From an uncultured Clostridium sp. (GTDB lineage Bacteria > Bacillota > Clostridia > TANB77 > CAG-508), in the NCBI GenBank assembly GCA_958413095.1, contig CATYUF010000002.1, positions 1 through 64,000 of the forward strand: a stretch of 64,000 nucleotides of DNA. Direction: 5' to 3'. Shown in pieces: positions 9,111 to 18,434 of the stretch. A program made the translations under genes and the position numbers. Within the stretch, counting starts at the first letter, position 1, and each line of letters opens with the position of its first letter. A model generated the notes under the pieces. It was given only the letters and a program-made list of their open reading frames with translations. It was not told the origin of the DNA and searched no databases.

Positions 9111-9148
9111 TTGTGTTTATTTACACAACTATTTATATATGTTATAAT
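9111..9148 (+). promoter_or_regulatory. guaA promoter overlapped by an 18-bp palindrome
   Basis: TTTACA (9120-9125) and TATAAT (9143-9148) are 17 bases apart. The -35 box lies in the perfect palindrome TTGTGTTTATTTACACAA (9111-9128), whose outer form TTGTG-N8-CACAA matches the spacing of Rex-type redox operators. AGGAGG at 9165-9170 precedes the start. Confidence 0.65.
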
Positions 9149-9175
9149 TGTTTAAACATAAATTAGGAGGTAACT

Positions 9176-10714
9176 ATGAAAAATAACGAACTAATTTTAA
9201 TACTAGATTTTGGTGGTCAATACAACCAATTAATTGCAAGAAGAGTTAGAGAATGCAATGTATATTCAGAAGTTGTACCATACAATATCTCAATTGAAAA
9301 AATCAAAGAAAAAAATCCAAAAGGAATAATTTTTACAGGAGGTCCTGCAAGTGTGTATGGAGAAGATTCTCCAAGATGTGCTGAAGGTATATTTGACTTA
9401 GGAATCCCTGTTCTTGGTATTTGTTATGGTATGCAATTAATGACTCATACTTTAGGCGGTAAAGTTTCAAGAGCTGATAAAAGAGAATATGGAGCTACTG
9501 AGGTTAAAATAAATAACACCTCTTCCCTATTTACTCCTTTTGATGAAACTAATACATTTTTAATGAGTCATACTGATTTTGTTTCTGAGGTTCCAGAGGG
9601 CTTCAAAAATATCGGTTCTACTGCTCATTGCCCTAATGCAGCAATGGAAAATGTTGAAAAGAATTTATATGGAATTCAATTCCATCCTGAAGTTAATTTA
9701 TCAGTAAATGGAACTCAAGTAATTAAAAATTTCTTGTTTAATATTTGTAAATGTTCTGCTGATTGGCAAATTGCTTCTTTTGTTGAAGAAAGTATCAAAA
9801 ATTTAAAAGAAAAAATTGGAGATAAAAAAGCTTTATGTGCTTTATCAGGTGGAGTTGATTCTTCTGTTGCAGCTGTTTTATTAAGTAAAGCTATTGGAAA
9901 AAATTTAACTTGTATTTTTGTTGACCACGGTTTACTTAGAAAAAATGAAGGTGATGAAGTTGAAGAAATTTTTAGAAATCAATTTGATATTAATTTAATA
10001 AGAGTTAATGCTAAAGATAGATTTTTAGAGAAATTATCTGGTGTTTCAGATCCTGAAAGAAAAAGAAAAATTATTGGTGAAGAATTTATAAGAGTTTTTG
10101 AAGAAGAGGCTAAAAAAATCGGAACTGTTGATTTCTTAGTTCAAGGAACTATTTACCCTGATGTAATAGAAAGTGGCTCAGGAAAAAGTTCTGTTATTAA
10201 GAGTCATCACAATGTAGGTGGTTTACCTGACTATGTTGATTTTAAAGAAATAGTTGAACCTTTAAGAGACTTATTTAAAGATGAAGTTAGGCAAACTGGT
10301 TTAGAGTTAGGTATTCCAGAAAATTTAGTATTTAGACAACCTTTCCCTGGTCCTGGATTGGCTATAAGGGTTATTGGTGATATAACTGACGATAAGTTAG
10401 ATATATTAAAAGAAGCTGATAGTATTTTTAGAGAAGAAATTGCTAATGCTGGTCTTCATAAATCTATAAATCAATACTTTGCAGTATTAACTAATTTAAA
10501 ATCTGTTGGTGTTATGGGTGATGAAAGAACTTATGACTATACTGTTGCTTTAAGAGCTGTTGAAACAACAGATTTTATGACTGGTGTTTGGAGTAAAATC
10601 CCTTATGAAATATTAGAAAAAGTTTCTTCAAGAATTGTTAATGAAGTAAATCATGTAAATAGAGTTGTTTATGATATTACTTCTAAGCCACCTGCAACAA
10701 TAGAGTGGGAATAA
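9176..10714 (+). CDS. guaA: GMP synthase (glutamine-hydrolysing)
   Basis: A 512-residue single-chain enzyme that converts XMP, ATP and glutamine to GMP, the last step of guanine nucleotide synthesis. The N-terminal class I amidotransferase domain has GICYGMQ (nucleophile Cys near 83) and QFHPEV; the ATP pyrophosphatase domain has the P-loop SGGVDSS near residue 223; the C-terminal dimerisation domain ends in KPPATIEWE as in most GuaA. Length is typical. AGGAGG lies 5 bases before the start. It stands alone on the plus strand with its own promoter, and no guanine riboswitch is visible in the 170-base leader region. Confidence 0.98.
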   Translation: MKNNELILILDFGGQYNQLIARRVRECNVYSEVVPYNISIEKIKEKNPKGIIFTGGPASVYGEDSPRCAEGIFDLGIPVLGICYGMQLMTHTLGGKVSRADKREYGATEVKINNTSSLFTPFDETNTFLMSHTDFVSEVPEGFKNIGSTAHCPNAAMENVEKNLYGIQFHPEVNLSVNGTQVIKNFLFNICKCSADWQIASFVEESIKNLKEKIGDKKALCALSGGVDSSVAAVLLSKAIGKNLTCIFVDHGLLRKNEGDEVEEIFRNQFDINLIRVNAKDRFLEKLSGVSDPERKRKIIGEEFIRVFEEEAKKIGTVDFLVQGTIYPDVIESGSGKSSVIKSHHNVGGLPDYVDFKEIVEPLRDLFKDEVRQTGLELGIPENLVFRQPFPGPGLAIRVIGDITDDKLDILKEADSIFREEIANAGLHKSINQYFAVLTNLKSVGVMGDERTYDYTVALRAVETTDFMTGVWSKIPYEILEKVSSRIVNEVNHVNRVVYDITSKPPATIEWE

Positions 10715-10818
10715 TAAGATGAAAATTCTGACAATCCATATTAGATTTTACAAAAATGTTTTTATTTAACTAATATCGTAAAAAATCATTCAAACATAAA
10801 GTTATCTAAAATGCAATA

Positions 10819-10855
10819 AAAAATGTCATAGGTAAAAATTATCTATGACATTTTT
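10819..10855. terminator. Hairpin terminator after guaA
   Basis: AAAAATGTCATAG and CTATGACATTTTT form a 13-bp perfect stem with an 11-base loop. It lies between convergent genes (guaA and the 142-residue gene) and can serve both. Confidence 0.8.
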
Positions 10856-10875
10856 AAATTGTTTTTTCAGGTTTA

Positions 10876-11304
10876 TTAGTTATCTTCTGTAGTATGAAGT
10901 TTTTTCGCTTTTTCCATTTGATTTCTGATAGATGAAATTTTGTCAAAATCTTTTTCTATGTTTTTAAATTCCATTTCACATAAAAAATAATCCATTCCTT
11001 TAAGTACACATTTCATTTCATAAATATTAGGTAATTCGATAAAGTAATCATCTTCTGAAGTTTTAAATAACAAGTATTGATAATTATTATCGAAGATATG
11101 AAGAATTATTTGATTTTCTTTTATTTCTCCATAAATATAATCATTTGTAAGAAAACCTTCAAATTTTTCATTTTCAATTATAATTGCTCCATCACTCCAA
11201 CTAATATTTTCTTCATATTCAAAATAATTATTTTCATCTTCTTGTTCTACAGTTATTATTTTTATCCGAACTTCAACTCTATAACAAATCCTTCCCTTTA
11301 ACAT
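10876..11304 (-). CDS. Unknown acidic 142-residue protein
   Basis: A soluble, acidic, beta-rich looking protein starting MLKGRICYRVEV and ending in a charged helix (SSIRNQMEKAKKL). I do not recognise a family. The start at 11304 is chosen because GGAGG lies 7 bases before it; an ATG 8 codons upstream overlaps that site. It contains one in-frame CGG arginine codon (11266-11268, context GTT CGG ATA), which is rare in this window. If the ribosome shifted +1 there it would meet TAA at once. It is a single gene between terminators. Confidence 0.65.
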   Translation of the reverse strand: MLKGRICYRVEVRIKIITVEQEDENNYFEYEENISWSDGAIIIENEKFEGFLTNDYIYGEIKENQIILHIFDNNYQYLLFKTSEDDYFIELPNIYEMKCVLKGMDYFLCEMEFKNIEKDFDKISSIRNQMEKAKKLHTTEDN

Positions 11305-11388
11305 TTTTCTTCCTCCTTTTAAACTCATAAAAGTTGATATATGCAGTTTTTATATATCTATATTAACATAATTTTGCACTTTTTTCAA

Positions 11389-12486
11389 TTACTTTCTATC
11401 AAATATTGTTTTAAAAAATCCTTGGTCTATTAAATTAGCAAATATATTTTTAAAAATAATTAGTACAATAGGCCCTATTAGTAACCCAATTATTCCTATA
11501 AATTTGAAACCTGTATACATAGCAATTAGTGTAAAGATTGGATGTATTCCTATGTTCTTACTTACTAATTTAGGTTCTAAAAATTGTCTTACTATTGACA
11601 TTATTATTAATAGAGTTATTATTGCAATTCCTAATCTTAAATCTCCATTTAATCCTGATATTATTGCCCATGGTATCATTACTGTCCCTGAACCTAAAAT
11701 TGGTAGTGCATCTACAAATCCTATTAATAATGCCATTAGAAGAGGATATTGAATATTAAAGTTTAAAAAAGATAATAAATATAATCCAACTAATGAAATT
11801 ATAAATGATATTAATATTAATGTGGCTTCTGCTTTTAAATATCCACCTAATGTTTGTATTAAGTCTTTTAGATGCAAATTTATTTTCCTAAACCATACTT
11901 TTGGCAAATGATATTCTAGTTGATCTAAGATATATATTTTATCAACACATATGAAATATAAAGCAATAACAGTTATACCAACACAAATTGCTATTGTAGG
12001 TATCTGTGTAATAAAGTTAATTAATCCTGTTAATGCATTTCTAATCCATGTTGATGCAGTTTCCAAGATGTTTGTTGTTGAATTATTAACTACTGCTACT
12101 ATTTCATCTGATAGATGTATTTTATCAAAGTCAAATGTACTTATAAATGCTTGGATTTGATTATATGCTTTATCTACATAATTATTTAACCCTTGTAATA
12201 ATCTAGAGGATTCTGAAAATAATGTAATAATAATCCATGTAAGACTTCCTAATATTATTACTGATACAATTATAAATATGATTATTGAACTTGTCCTTCT
12301 TGTAAGGTGAGTTTTATTCATTATGAATTTTATCATTGGTTCTATTAATAACGAAATAATAAAAGCAATTAAAAACGGCATATAAAAAATTGATAATTTT
12401 AATACTAGATACAATCCTAATAGTAACAATGCTACATATAAAATCCTTGTCCCTACTTTTGTCCAATATGAAATATTAAATATCAT
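11389..12486 (-). CDS. AI-2E family permease, YtvI-like
   Basis: A 365-residue membrane protein with about eight hydrophobic segments and the AI-2E family layout: an N-terminal pair of helices, an amphipathic extracytoplasmic stretch (about residues 90-150), then a C-terminal block with GFVDALPILGSGTVMIPWA and EPKLVSKNIGIHP, both characteristic of this family. In spore formers close relatives are the sporulation membrane protein YtvI. The start follows AGGAGGAAATTTAAAGC. Transported substrate is not predictable; several family members are ion or small-metabolite exporters. Confidence 0.85.
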   Translation of the reverse strand: MIFNISYWTKVGTRILYVALLLLGLYLVLKLSIFYMPFLIAFIISLLIEPMIKFIMNKTHLTRRTSSIIIFIIVSVIILGSLTWIIITLFSESSRLLQGLNNYVDKAYNQIQAFISTFDFDKIHLSDEIVAVVNNSTTNILETASTWIRNALTGLINFITQIPTIAICVGITVIALYFICVDKIYILDQLEYHLPKVWFRKINLHLKDLIQTLGGYLKAEATLILISFIISLVGLYLLSFLNFNIQYPLLMALLIGFVDALPILGSGTVMIPWAIISGLNGDLRLGIAIITLLIIMSIVRQFLEPKLVSKNIGIHPIFTLIAMYTGFKFIGIIGLLIGPIVLIIFKNIFANLIDQGFFKTIFDRK

Positions 12487-12700
12487 GCTTTAAATTTCCT
12501 CCTTTAATAAGTATATGTAAATTTAATAAAATTATCACTATTGAAGAATTAATATATTTTTATTCACTTTTTCGAACATGAAACATTATTACATTATGAT
12601 ATTTTTATCTTGTGTTCATTAATTTAAAATTATTTATAGATTAACTATCTCAAAAATTTTATATGGTTGTATATAAATATTTCAAAATTTGATACAATAA

Positions 12701-12746
12701 TATAAAGCTTGAATTATTAATAAAAATTAATGATTCAAGCTTTATA
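12701..12746. terminator. Long hairpin terminator after CBS-domain gene
   Basis: TATAAAGCTTGAAT and ATTCAAGCTTTATA pair, extended by ATTAAT, around a short A-rich loop. It sits 18 bases downstream of the CBS gene stop. The remaining sequence between 12487 and 12700 shows nothing else I can name. Confidence 0.8.
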
Positions 12747-12763
12747 TTATTTGTTTTTAGCCT

Positions 12764-13210
12764 TTATTCCGCATTTAAATTTTTATTTTCACAACAAATA
12801 TCACTTATAACTGTTGATACTTGGTCTTTTCCTAATTCATTTATATTTTGAGCAATATCTCCTAAAGTTAATATTCCTACAACTTTATTATTTTTGTCAC
12901 ATATAGGTAATCTTTTTATTTGATTTTGGCTCATTTTATTTTCAGCAACTGTCATCTCATCATTTTCTTGACAAGTACAAACTTTAGTTGACATTATGTC
13001 ACTAACTGGTGTTGTTTTACAGTCTTTATCACAAGCTATTGTTCTTAAAATAATATCTCTATCTGTTACAATTCCACATATACAATTATTATTATCACAA
13101 ATCGGAATTGAGCCTATATGTCTTTCGGCCATTAACTTTGCAACTTCATTTAATTTTGTTTCTGGTTTAACACAACAAACATCATTACACATACATTCAT
13201 TAACTTTCAT
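12764..13210 (-). CDS. Tandem CBS-domain protein
   Basis: A 148-residue protein made of two CBS motifs, each with the GIVTDRDI / GILTLGDI type end. CBS pairs bind adenine nucleotides and sense cell energy state. It is unusually rich in cysteine: CMCNDVCC at the N-terminus, CDNNNCICG, CDKDC, CTCQEN and ICCENKN at the end, suggesting metal or redox binding beyond the usual fold. The start at 13210 follows AAAGGTGG; an upstream ATG 6 codons earlier overlaps that site. It is a single gene. The partner is unknown. Confidence 0.85.
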   Translation of the reverse strand: MKVNECMCNDVCCVKPETKLNEVAKLMAERHIGSIPICDNNNCICGIVTDRDIILRTIACDKDCKTTPVSDIMSTKVCTCQENDEMTVAENKMSQNQIKRLPICDKNNKVVGILTLGDIAQNINELGKDQVSTVISDICCENKNLNAE

Positions 13211-13376
13211 ATTTTTACCACCTTTCAAAAATTACTATATATATTTTGCACATTTAGATAAAATCTATTCTAAAGAATATTTGAAAAAATGGTAAATTTT
13301 TCTTTTATAAATATAAATAAAATATTATCTTTTTCATATCTCTTGTATAAAGTATTATTATCTGCTTTTTTTCATT

Positions 13377-14018
13377 TTAAAATTCATATATGTCATAATA
13401 ATCTTGTGAATATTCTAAATCTCTAGGCATCATTGGTGGTCTTGGTCCTCCTCCACCTGGACCTCCTGGAAAACCTGGAAATGGTGGTCTGTGATGTGGT
13501 GGTCTTGGTGGCCTAGATGGTTTTATATTTGGTCGGTTTAACAATTCTCTAATTATTAGAATTTTAATTAAATCTCTTAAATTGTTGTTTGTGATTCTTC
13601 TGGTTTCTTTATTTCTTGTATCCTTCATGGAGTGTTCGCTATTTTCTTTACTATTTACAACTTCTTTTTGATTTCTATTACTTGCATTTTCTGCCGTCTT
13701 TGTTCTTACTGCATTTTCTAGATTAATATTTATATTTATTTGATTATTATCTTCTATTGCATAATAAATTTCATTTGTGATTTTATCTATTTCTTCCTCT
13801 GTATTTAAGTTAAAATTATCATTACATGCCTTTTTTACCATTGGATATATAATTTTATATATTTCTGGATAACATTGCTCTATTTGGCTTTTTGGTACTT
13901 GTGAATTAGTATAACTATTTTCTTCCATATTCATATTGCAAGAATAACAGTTGTTATTTGTATTATTTGGATATCCAATTATATTTCTTATGTATTCTTC
14001 ATAAATATTATTATACAA
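13377..14018 (-). CDS. Unknown protein with Pro/Gly-rich C-terminus
   Basis: A 213-residue protein with an Asn/Tyr/Cys-rich N-terminus (NNNCYSCNMNMEEN), a helical middle (about 45-165) and a C-terminal low-complexity stretch of Pro, Arg, His and Gly (RPPRPPHHRPPFPG, GGPGGGGPRPP) before a Tyr/Asp tail. Such composition resembles spore-coat or surface-layer associated proteins of Firmicutes, but I recognise no domain. A good site (GGAGGTATAAATTT) precedes the start. It diverges from the 70-residue gene at 14156. Confidence 0.6.
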   Translation of the reverse strand: MYNNIYEEYIRNIIGYPNNTNNNCYSCNMNMEENSYTNSQVPKSQIEQCYPEIYKIIYPMVKKACNDNFNLNTEEEIDKITNEIYYAIEDNNQINININLENAVRTKTAENASNRNQKEVVNSKENSEHSMKDTRNKETRRITNNNLRDLIKILIIRELLNRPNIKPSRPPRPPHHRPPFPGFPGGPGGGGPRPPMMPRDLEYSQDYYDIYEF

Positions 14019-14155
14019 ATTTATACCTCCTTGTTTGTTTTATATACAATATGATTTATGTCTTGCATTGGTGAATAAATTTCACTTTTTATAAAATTTA
14101 TGTTATAATATAAATAATTTAGTTGGTTACTTATATTCTTATATGGAGGTACGAT

Positions 14156-14368
14156 ATGAAAACAAATACTTTAAGTGCAAATTTTGACTCCCTAGTTCGG
14201 AAATGGGAAAATGCTTGTTTAGTAGATTCTGATATAAAAACAAAAATCAGTATTGCTAACGAAATATGTTACTTTTATGAAAATAATTTAACTAATATTC
14301 ATTTTTTACAAAAAGATTTAAAACTAATTGAAGAAATTAAAATGTTTTTATTTCTTAATAATAAGTAA
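14156..14368 (+). CDS. Unknown 70-residue helical protein
   Basis: A small hydrophilic, mostly helical protein (MKTNTLSANFDSLVRKWENACLV..). The start is set at 14156 by TGGAGGTACGAT just upstream; TTCACT-17-TATAAT (about 14084-14112) is a plausible promoter. It contains an in-frame CGG codon at 14198-14200 in the context GTT CGG AAA; reading it as Arg keeps the frame, whereas a +1 shift would give a stop after seven codons. A strong terminator follows. Family unknown. Confidence 0.65.
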   Translation: MKTNTLSANFDSLVRKWENACLVDSDIKTKISIANEICYFYENNLTNIHFLQKDLKLIEEIKMFLFLNNK

Positions 14369-14379
14369 CCTGTAATTAA

Positions 14380-14404
14380 AGAGAGCTCGCTATTTGAGCT
14401 CTCT
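14380..14404 (+). terminator. Hairpin terminator
   Basis: AGAGAGCTC and GAGCTCTCT form a perfect 9-bp GC-containing stem with a 7-base loop, followed by AATATTTTT, 11 bases after the 70-residue gene. Confidence 0.85.
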
Positions 14405-14564
14405 AATATTTTTGCATAAGTTTTAATTCTATATATTCTTTTCATTAATATAATTATATACTTTCAATTTTTTTACCAATTAGTAGTACTTTAGCTAAAA
14501 TTAAAATTTTATATCTATTTTATCCTTAATTTTATTTCATATTGTAATTTCTTTTTAAATAATT

Positions 14565-15968
14565 TTAATTAATCTTTTTTACTAATTCTTTAAATTGATT
14601 TCCTCTATCTGCAAAATTTTTAAACATATCGAAACTAGCACTTGCTGGTGAAAATAAAACAACTTGACCTGGTTTAGCTACTTTTTTTGCAAGTTTTATA
14701 GTTTCTTCTAAACTTTCACACATGTGAATATCTAACTCTTTATTTTCTTTTTCCAATTCTAATTTTACAACATCAAAAATTTTACCTGAAGTTTGCCCTA
14801 TTAATATTAGTGATTTTACTTTTTTTATTATAGGCTTTGCAAGTGGTGTATAATCCAAGTTTTTATCATATCCTCCTGCTATTAATATTATATCTTCCTT
14901 GAAAGCATTTATTCCTGATAAAGTTCTTGAAGGTGATGAACTTGCAGAATCATTATACCACTTTACTCCATCTAGTTCTCTTATAAATTCTATTCTATGT
15001 TCAACTGGTTTAAATTCTTTAATAGCCTCTACTGCTATATCCATATCAACTAATGATGATGTTGCAGCAATCGCTGTTGCAATATTTTGATAGTTATGAT
15101 TTCCTCTTAAAATTACATCTTCTACATTTAAAATATGTTTTCTTATTTTATCTTCGCATTCTTTAATTACATCTTCATCTACTATATATCCATTATCCAA
15201 TTTATTTTTCCTACTAAAGAAAATAACTTTTCCATTTGCTTCCTTTTCGCAATTTCTTGTTATTTCATTGTCATAATTTAATACTAAAACACCTTTCTCA
15301 TCTTGATATTTAAAAATATTTTTCTTTGCTTCTATATATTCTTCATAGTCTTTATGAATATTTAAGTGATTTGGTGTTATATTAGTAATAACTGCAATAT
15401 CTGGGCTTATTTCCATTCCCATTAATTGAAAACTACTTAATTCTAAAACAAGAATATCCTTGGGTTTCATATCTGGTAATTTCGTAAATAATGGTGTGCC
15501 AATATTACCACCTAAAAATGTATTATATCCAGCTTTTTTTAAAATTGCATTAATTAAGCTTGTTGTCGTTGTTTTTCCATCACTACCAGTAACTCCAACG
15601 ATTTTGCAAGGACACATTTTCATTAATAATTCTACTTCTGTTGTTACGATTGCACCATTATTAGCTTCATCCACTAATTCTTTTCTAGTTGGTAAACAAC
15701 TTGGAGATCTAAAAATTACATTAAAACCTTTTAAATTTTTTAAAGCATCTTCTCCAAAATGAAAACCAAATTCATATGTAGTTATTTTACCCATTATATC
15801 TTTAGATATACTATCAATATCACGTTCATCAAAAACTGTTACATTAGCTTTTTTTTCATATAAATATTCCATAAGTGGCAAATTACTTACACCCAATCCA
15901 ATAATTGCTACTTTTCTAAATCTTATATAATCATTAAATTCATTTAATTTTTTATTAATATATTCCAT
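14565..15968 (-). CDS. murD: UDP-N-acetylmuramoylalanine--D-glutamate ligase MurD
   Basis: A 467-residue cytosolic ligase that adds D-Glu to UDP-MurNAc-L-Ala in peptidoglycan precursor synthesis. It has an N-terminal Rossmann-like domain (VAIIGLGVSNLPL near residue 20), the Mur ligase ATP loop GVTGSDGKTTTTSL near 125, the central HxDx region (NITPNHLNIHKDYEEY), and a C-terminal ligase domain with WYNDSASSSPSRTL and a final SPASASFDMFKNFADRGNQF, typical of MurD. AAAGGAACC lies upstream of the start. It is separated from other mur genes, standing alone here. Confidence 0.96.
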   Translation of the reverse strand: MEYINKKLNEFNDYIRFRKVAIIGLGVSNLPLMEYLYEKKANVTVFDERDIDSISKDIMGKITTYEFGFHFGEDALKNLKGFNVIFRSPSCLPTRKELVDEANNGAIVTTEVELLMKMCPCKIVGVTGSDGKTTTTSLINAILKKAGYNTFLGGNIGTPLFTKLPDMKPKDILVLELSSFQLMGMEISPDIAVITNITPNHLNIHKDYEEYIEAKKNIFKYQDEKGVLVLNYDNEITRNCEKEANGKVIFFSRKNKLDNGYIVDEDVIKECEDKIRKHILNVEDVILRGNHNYQNIATAIAATSSLVDMDIAVEAIKEFKPVEHRIEFIRELDGVKWYNDSASSSPSRTLSGINAFKEDIILIAGGYDKNLDYTPLAKPIIKKVKSLILIGQTSGKIFDVVKLELEKENKELDIHMCESLEETIKLAKKVAKPGQVVLFSPASASFDMFKNFADRGNQFKELVKKIN

Positions 15969-16255
15969 TATAACTTTGGTTCCTTTCTCAGTTTTTATAA
16001 GACATATATTTATAAAATGCCATGTCCTTTAACCTAAATACTTTTTATAATATATTATATATCACAATTTATAAATTTGTGCAATATCCTCCAAAATCTC
16101 AAAATTGTTTATTTTTTCGATTATAACTATTTAATATTTTATAAGTACCTTATTTAATGTTTAGTTAATTTATTTAATAGAAATATTTTTTCAGATGTAT
16201 ATTTTAAAATTTTTTAGGCAAACTATTATTAGTATTTTGAATGGAGGTGCTTTTA

Positions 16256-16345
16256 ATGGCAAAGAAAAATAAAGAAAATAAGAATAATAAAAATAATTCA
16301 AATAATCAAAATAATGAAAGACAAAACAACAATAATAACAAATAA
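16256..16345 (+). CDS. 29-residue Asn/Lys-rich peptide
   Basis: ATG at 16256 follows a good TGGAGGTGC site and encodes MAKKNKENKNN.. ending in NNNNNK and TAA, 14 of 29 residues being Asn. A strong terminator begins about 30 bases later. The combination of site, compact ORF and terminator argues for a real small gene; codon composition alone would not, because the region is A-rich. Very hydrophilic Asn/Lys peptides occur in spore formers, but no family is recognisable. Confidence 0.5.
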   Translation: MAKKNKENKNNKNNSNNQNNERQNNNNNK

Positions 16346-16375
16346 TTAAATTTATTTTATCTTAATAATTAAATA

Positions 16376-16428
16376 GAAAAACTATATCCCCTAAGTAACT
16401 TTTACAGCTTGGTGATATAGTTTTTTTA
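16376..16428. terminator. Terminator after the 29-residue ORF
   Basis: AAAAACTATATC and GATATAGTTTTT form a 12-bp stem enclosing about 29 bases, with a long T-run on the plus side. The rest of the intergenic space to 16506 is plain AT-rich sequence. Confidence 0.7.
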
Positions 16429-16506
16429 TTTAAATCTTTTCTTTTATCTCATTAAGCAAATGAATATATCTGTTATCACATATATTTTATTATCTTGCTT
16501 TATTGT

Positions 16507-18258
16507 TTATATATTATATTTTTCTCTTTTTTCATAAGTAGTATGTAATAATTCTTCTGCTAGTTCACTTCCCGGTTTACCTAAAAATTCTTTATATATT
16601 TTTTTCATTACTGGATTTTCATGAGATTTCCTAATAACACTTTTTTCATCTATTGAATATAAAGCTTGAGCTCTCAATTTTTTAACATCAACTTCTGCTT
16701 GTATTTTTGAGCTTTTTATTGGTTGACCTCCTCCCATGATACATCCTCCTGGACATGCCATTATTTCTACAAATTGATAATCTGCTTTTCCTCGCTTTAT
16801 TTCTTCTAAAATTGTTTTTGCATTTGCTAATCCACTTGCTGCAACTACCTTTATTTCTTTTCCAGCAATTTTTATATTTGCTCTTTTTATGTTTTGAGTT
16901 CCTCTAACTTCTTCAAAATTAATTTGAGGTAAGTTTTCTCCTGTTAAAGTATCTTGTGCAGTTCTTAAGGCTGCTTCCATTACTCCTCCTGTAACTCCAA
17001 AAATTGCCCCTGCCCCTGTTGCTTCTCCCATTGGATTATCAAACTTACTATCTTCTAATTTATTAAATTCTATATTTGCTTGTTTTATCATTCTAGCTAA
17101 TTCTCGAGTAGTTATTACATTATCAACATCAAATAATTCTCCTTCTTTCATTTCTTCTCTTTGTCTTTCAAATTTTTTAGCAATACAAGGCATTACTGAT
17201 ACTACATATATTTTTTTAGGGTCTATGTTTTCTTTTTTAGCATAATATGTTTTTATTATTGCTCCAAACATTTCATGTGGAGATTTACAACTTGATAAAT
17301 GTGGTAATAACTCTGGATAGTTCATTTCTATATATTTTACCCACCCTGGACTACATGAAGTAATCATAGGCAAATTATCATTATTCTTAAATCTATTTAT
17401 AAATTCATTTGCTTCTTCCATTATTGTTAAATCTGCACCGGTATTTGTATCAAATACCTTGTCAAATCCTAATCTTTTCAAGGCTGTTACCATTTTACCT
17501 GTTACATTAGTACCTATTTCCATTCCAAATTCTTCACCAAGAGCTACTCTCACTGCTGGTGCAGTTTGTGCAATAACTATACTATCTGGGTCTTTTAATT
17601 TTATCCATACATCATTAATTGTCTCTTTTTCATGTAATGCCCCTGTCGGACATGCTTCTATACATTGACCACAAAATGTGCAATTTACATCATTTAAGCT
17701 ATGGTCACCTACTGTTGATATACATGATTCAAATCCTCTATTTATACAGTCTATTGCTCCTATTTCTTGAACATTTTTACATGCTGCTACACATCTTCTA
17801 CATAATATACATTTGTTAAAATCTCTAACTATTGATGGTGAAAGATTATCAATTCTATGTTTAGACATTTCTCCTTCAAATTCTACATTTAATACATTGA
17901 ATTTTACTGCTAATGCTTGTAATTCACAATTACCTGACCTAGTACAAGTTAAGCAATCTTTAGCATGATTTGAAATTATTAAATCTAAAATAACATGTCT
18001 TGCTTCTAATACATTTGGTGTATGTGTATGCACAACCATTCCTTCTTCAACAGTTTGAATACATGAAGTTGCAAATCCTTTTCTTCCTTCCACTTCTACT
18101 ATACACATTCTACAGTCTCCAACTTCATTTATTTCTTTTAGAAAACATAAAGTTGGTATATCAATTCCTGCCTGTTTTGCTGCTTGTAAAATAGTTGTTC
18201 CTTTTGGTACTGATATTTTTTGATCATCTATAGTTAAATTAATCATTTTTTCTTCCAT
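16507..18258 (-). CDS. hydA: [FeFe] hydrogenase catalytic subunit HydA
   Basis: A 583-residue catalytic subunit of a trimeric NAD- (and probably ferredoxin-) linked hydrogenase. Domains in order: 2Fe-2S domain (CFLKEINEVGDCRMC), His/Cys cluster (HAKDCLTCTRSGNCELQ), two 4Fe-4S clusters (CILCRRCVAAC and CTFCGQCIEACP), then the H-cluster domain with TSCSPGWVK, MPCIAKKFE and MACPGGCIMGGGQP. The first motif is TSCSPGW rather than the textbook TSCCPGW. A small-subunit domain ends the chain. AAAGGAAATAG precedes the start. It is the last gene of hydC-hydB-hydA, 176 bases after hydB. H2 production from NADH during fermentation is the likely role. Confidence 0.95.
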   Translation of the reverse strand: MEEKMINLTIDDQKISVPKGTTILQAAKQAGIDIPTLCFLKEINEVGDCRMCIVEVEGRKGFATSCIQTVEEGMVVHTHTPNVLEARHVILDLIISNHAKDCLTCTRSGNCELQALAVKFNVLNVEFEGEMSKHRIDNLSPSIVRDFNKCILCRRCVAACKNVQEIGAIDCINRGFESCISTVGDHSLNDVNCTFCGQCIEACPTGALHEKETINDVWIKLKDPDSIVIAQTAPAVRVALGEEFGMEIGTNVTGKMVTALKRLGFDKVFDTNTGADLTIMEEANEFINRFKNNDNLPMITSCSPGWVKYIEMNYPELLPHLSSCKSPHEMFGAIIKTYYAKKENIDPKKIYVVSVMPCIAKKFERQREEMKEGELFDVDNVITTRELARMIKQANIEFNKLEDSKFDNPMGEATGAGAIFGVTGGVMEAALRTAQDTLTGENLPQINFEEVRGTQNIKRANIKIAGKEIKVVAASGLANAKTILEEIKRGKADYQFVEIMACPGGCIMGGGQPIKSSKIQAEVDVKKLRAQALYSIDEKSVIRKSHENPVMKKIYKEFLGKPGSELAEELLHTTYEKREKYNI

Positions 18259-18434
18259 TTTTTCTATTTCCTTTCTCTTAAGGATTTTATTGCTATGATA
18301 TTTCTAACTTTCATAAGTTGTTTAGTATTTTATTATATATGGACTTTAATTTACTTATATAACATCTAGTATATGCAATAAATTCCCTTTAAAATTTGAT
18401 TTGTATCAGATTACATTCTTATATATTTTATTTA

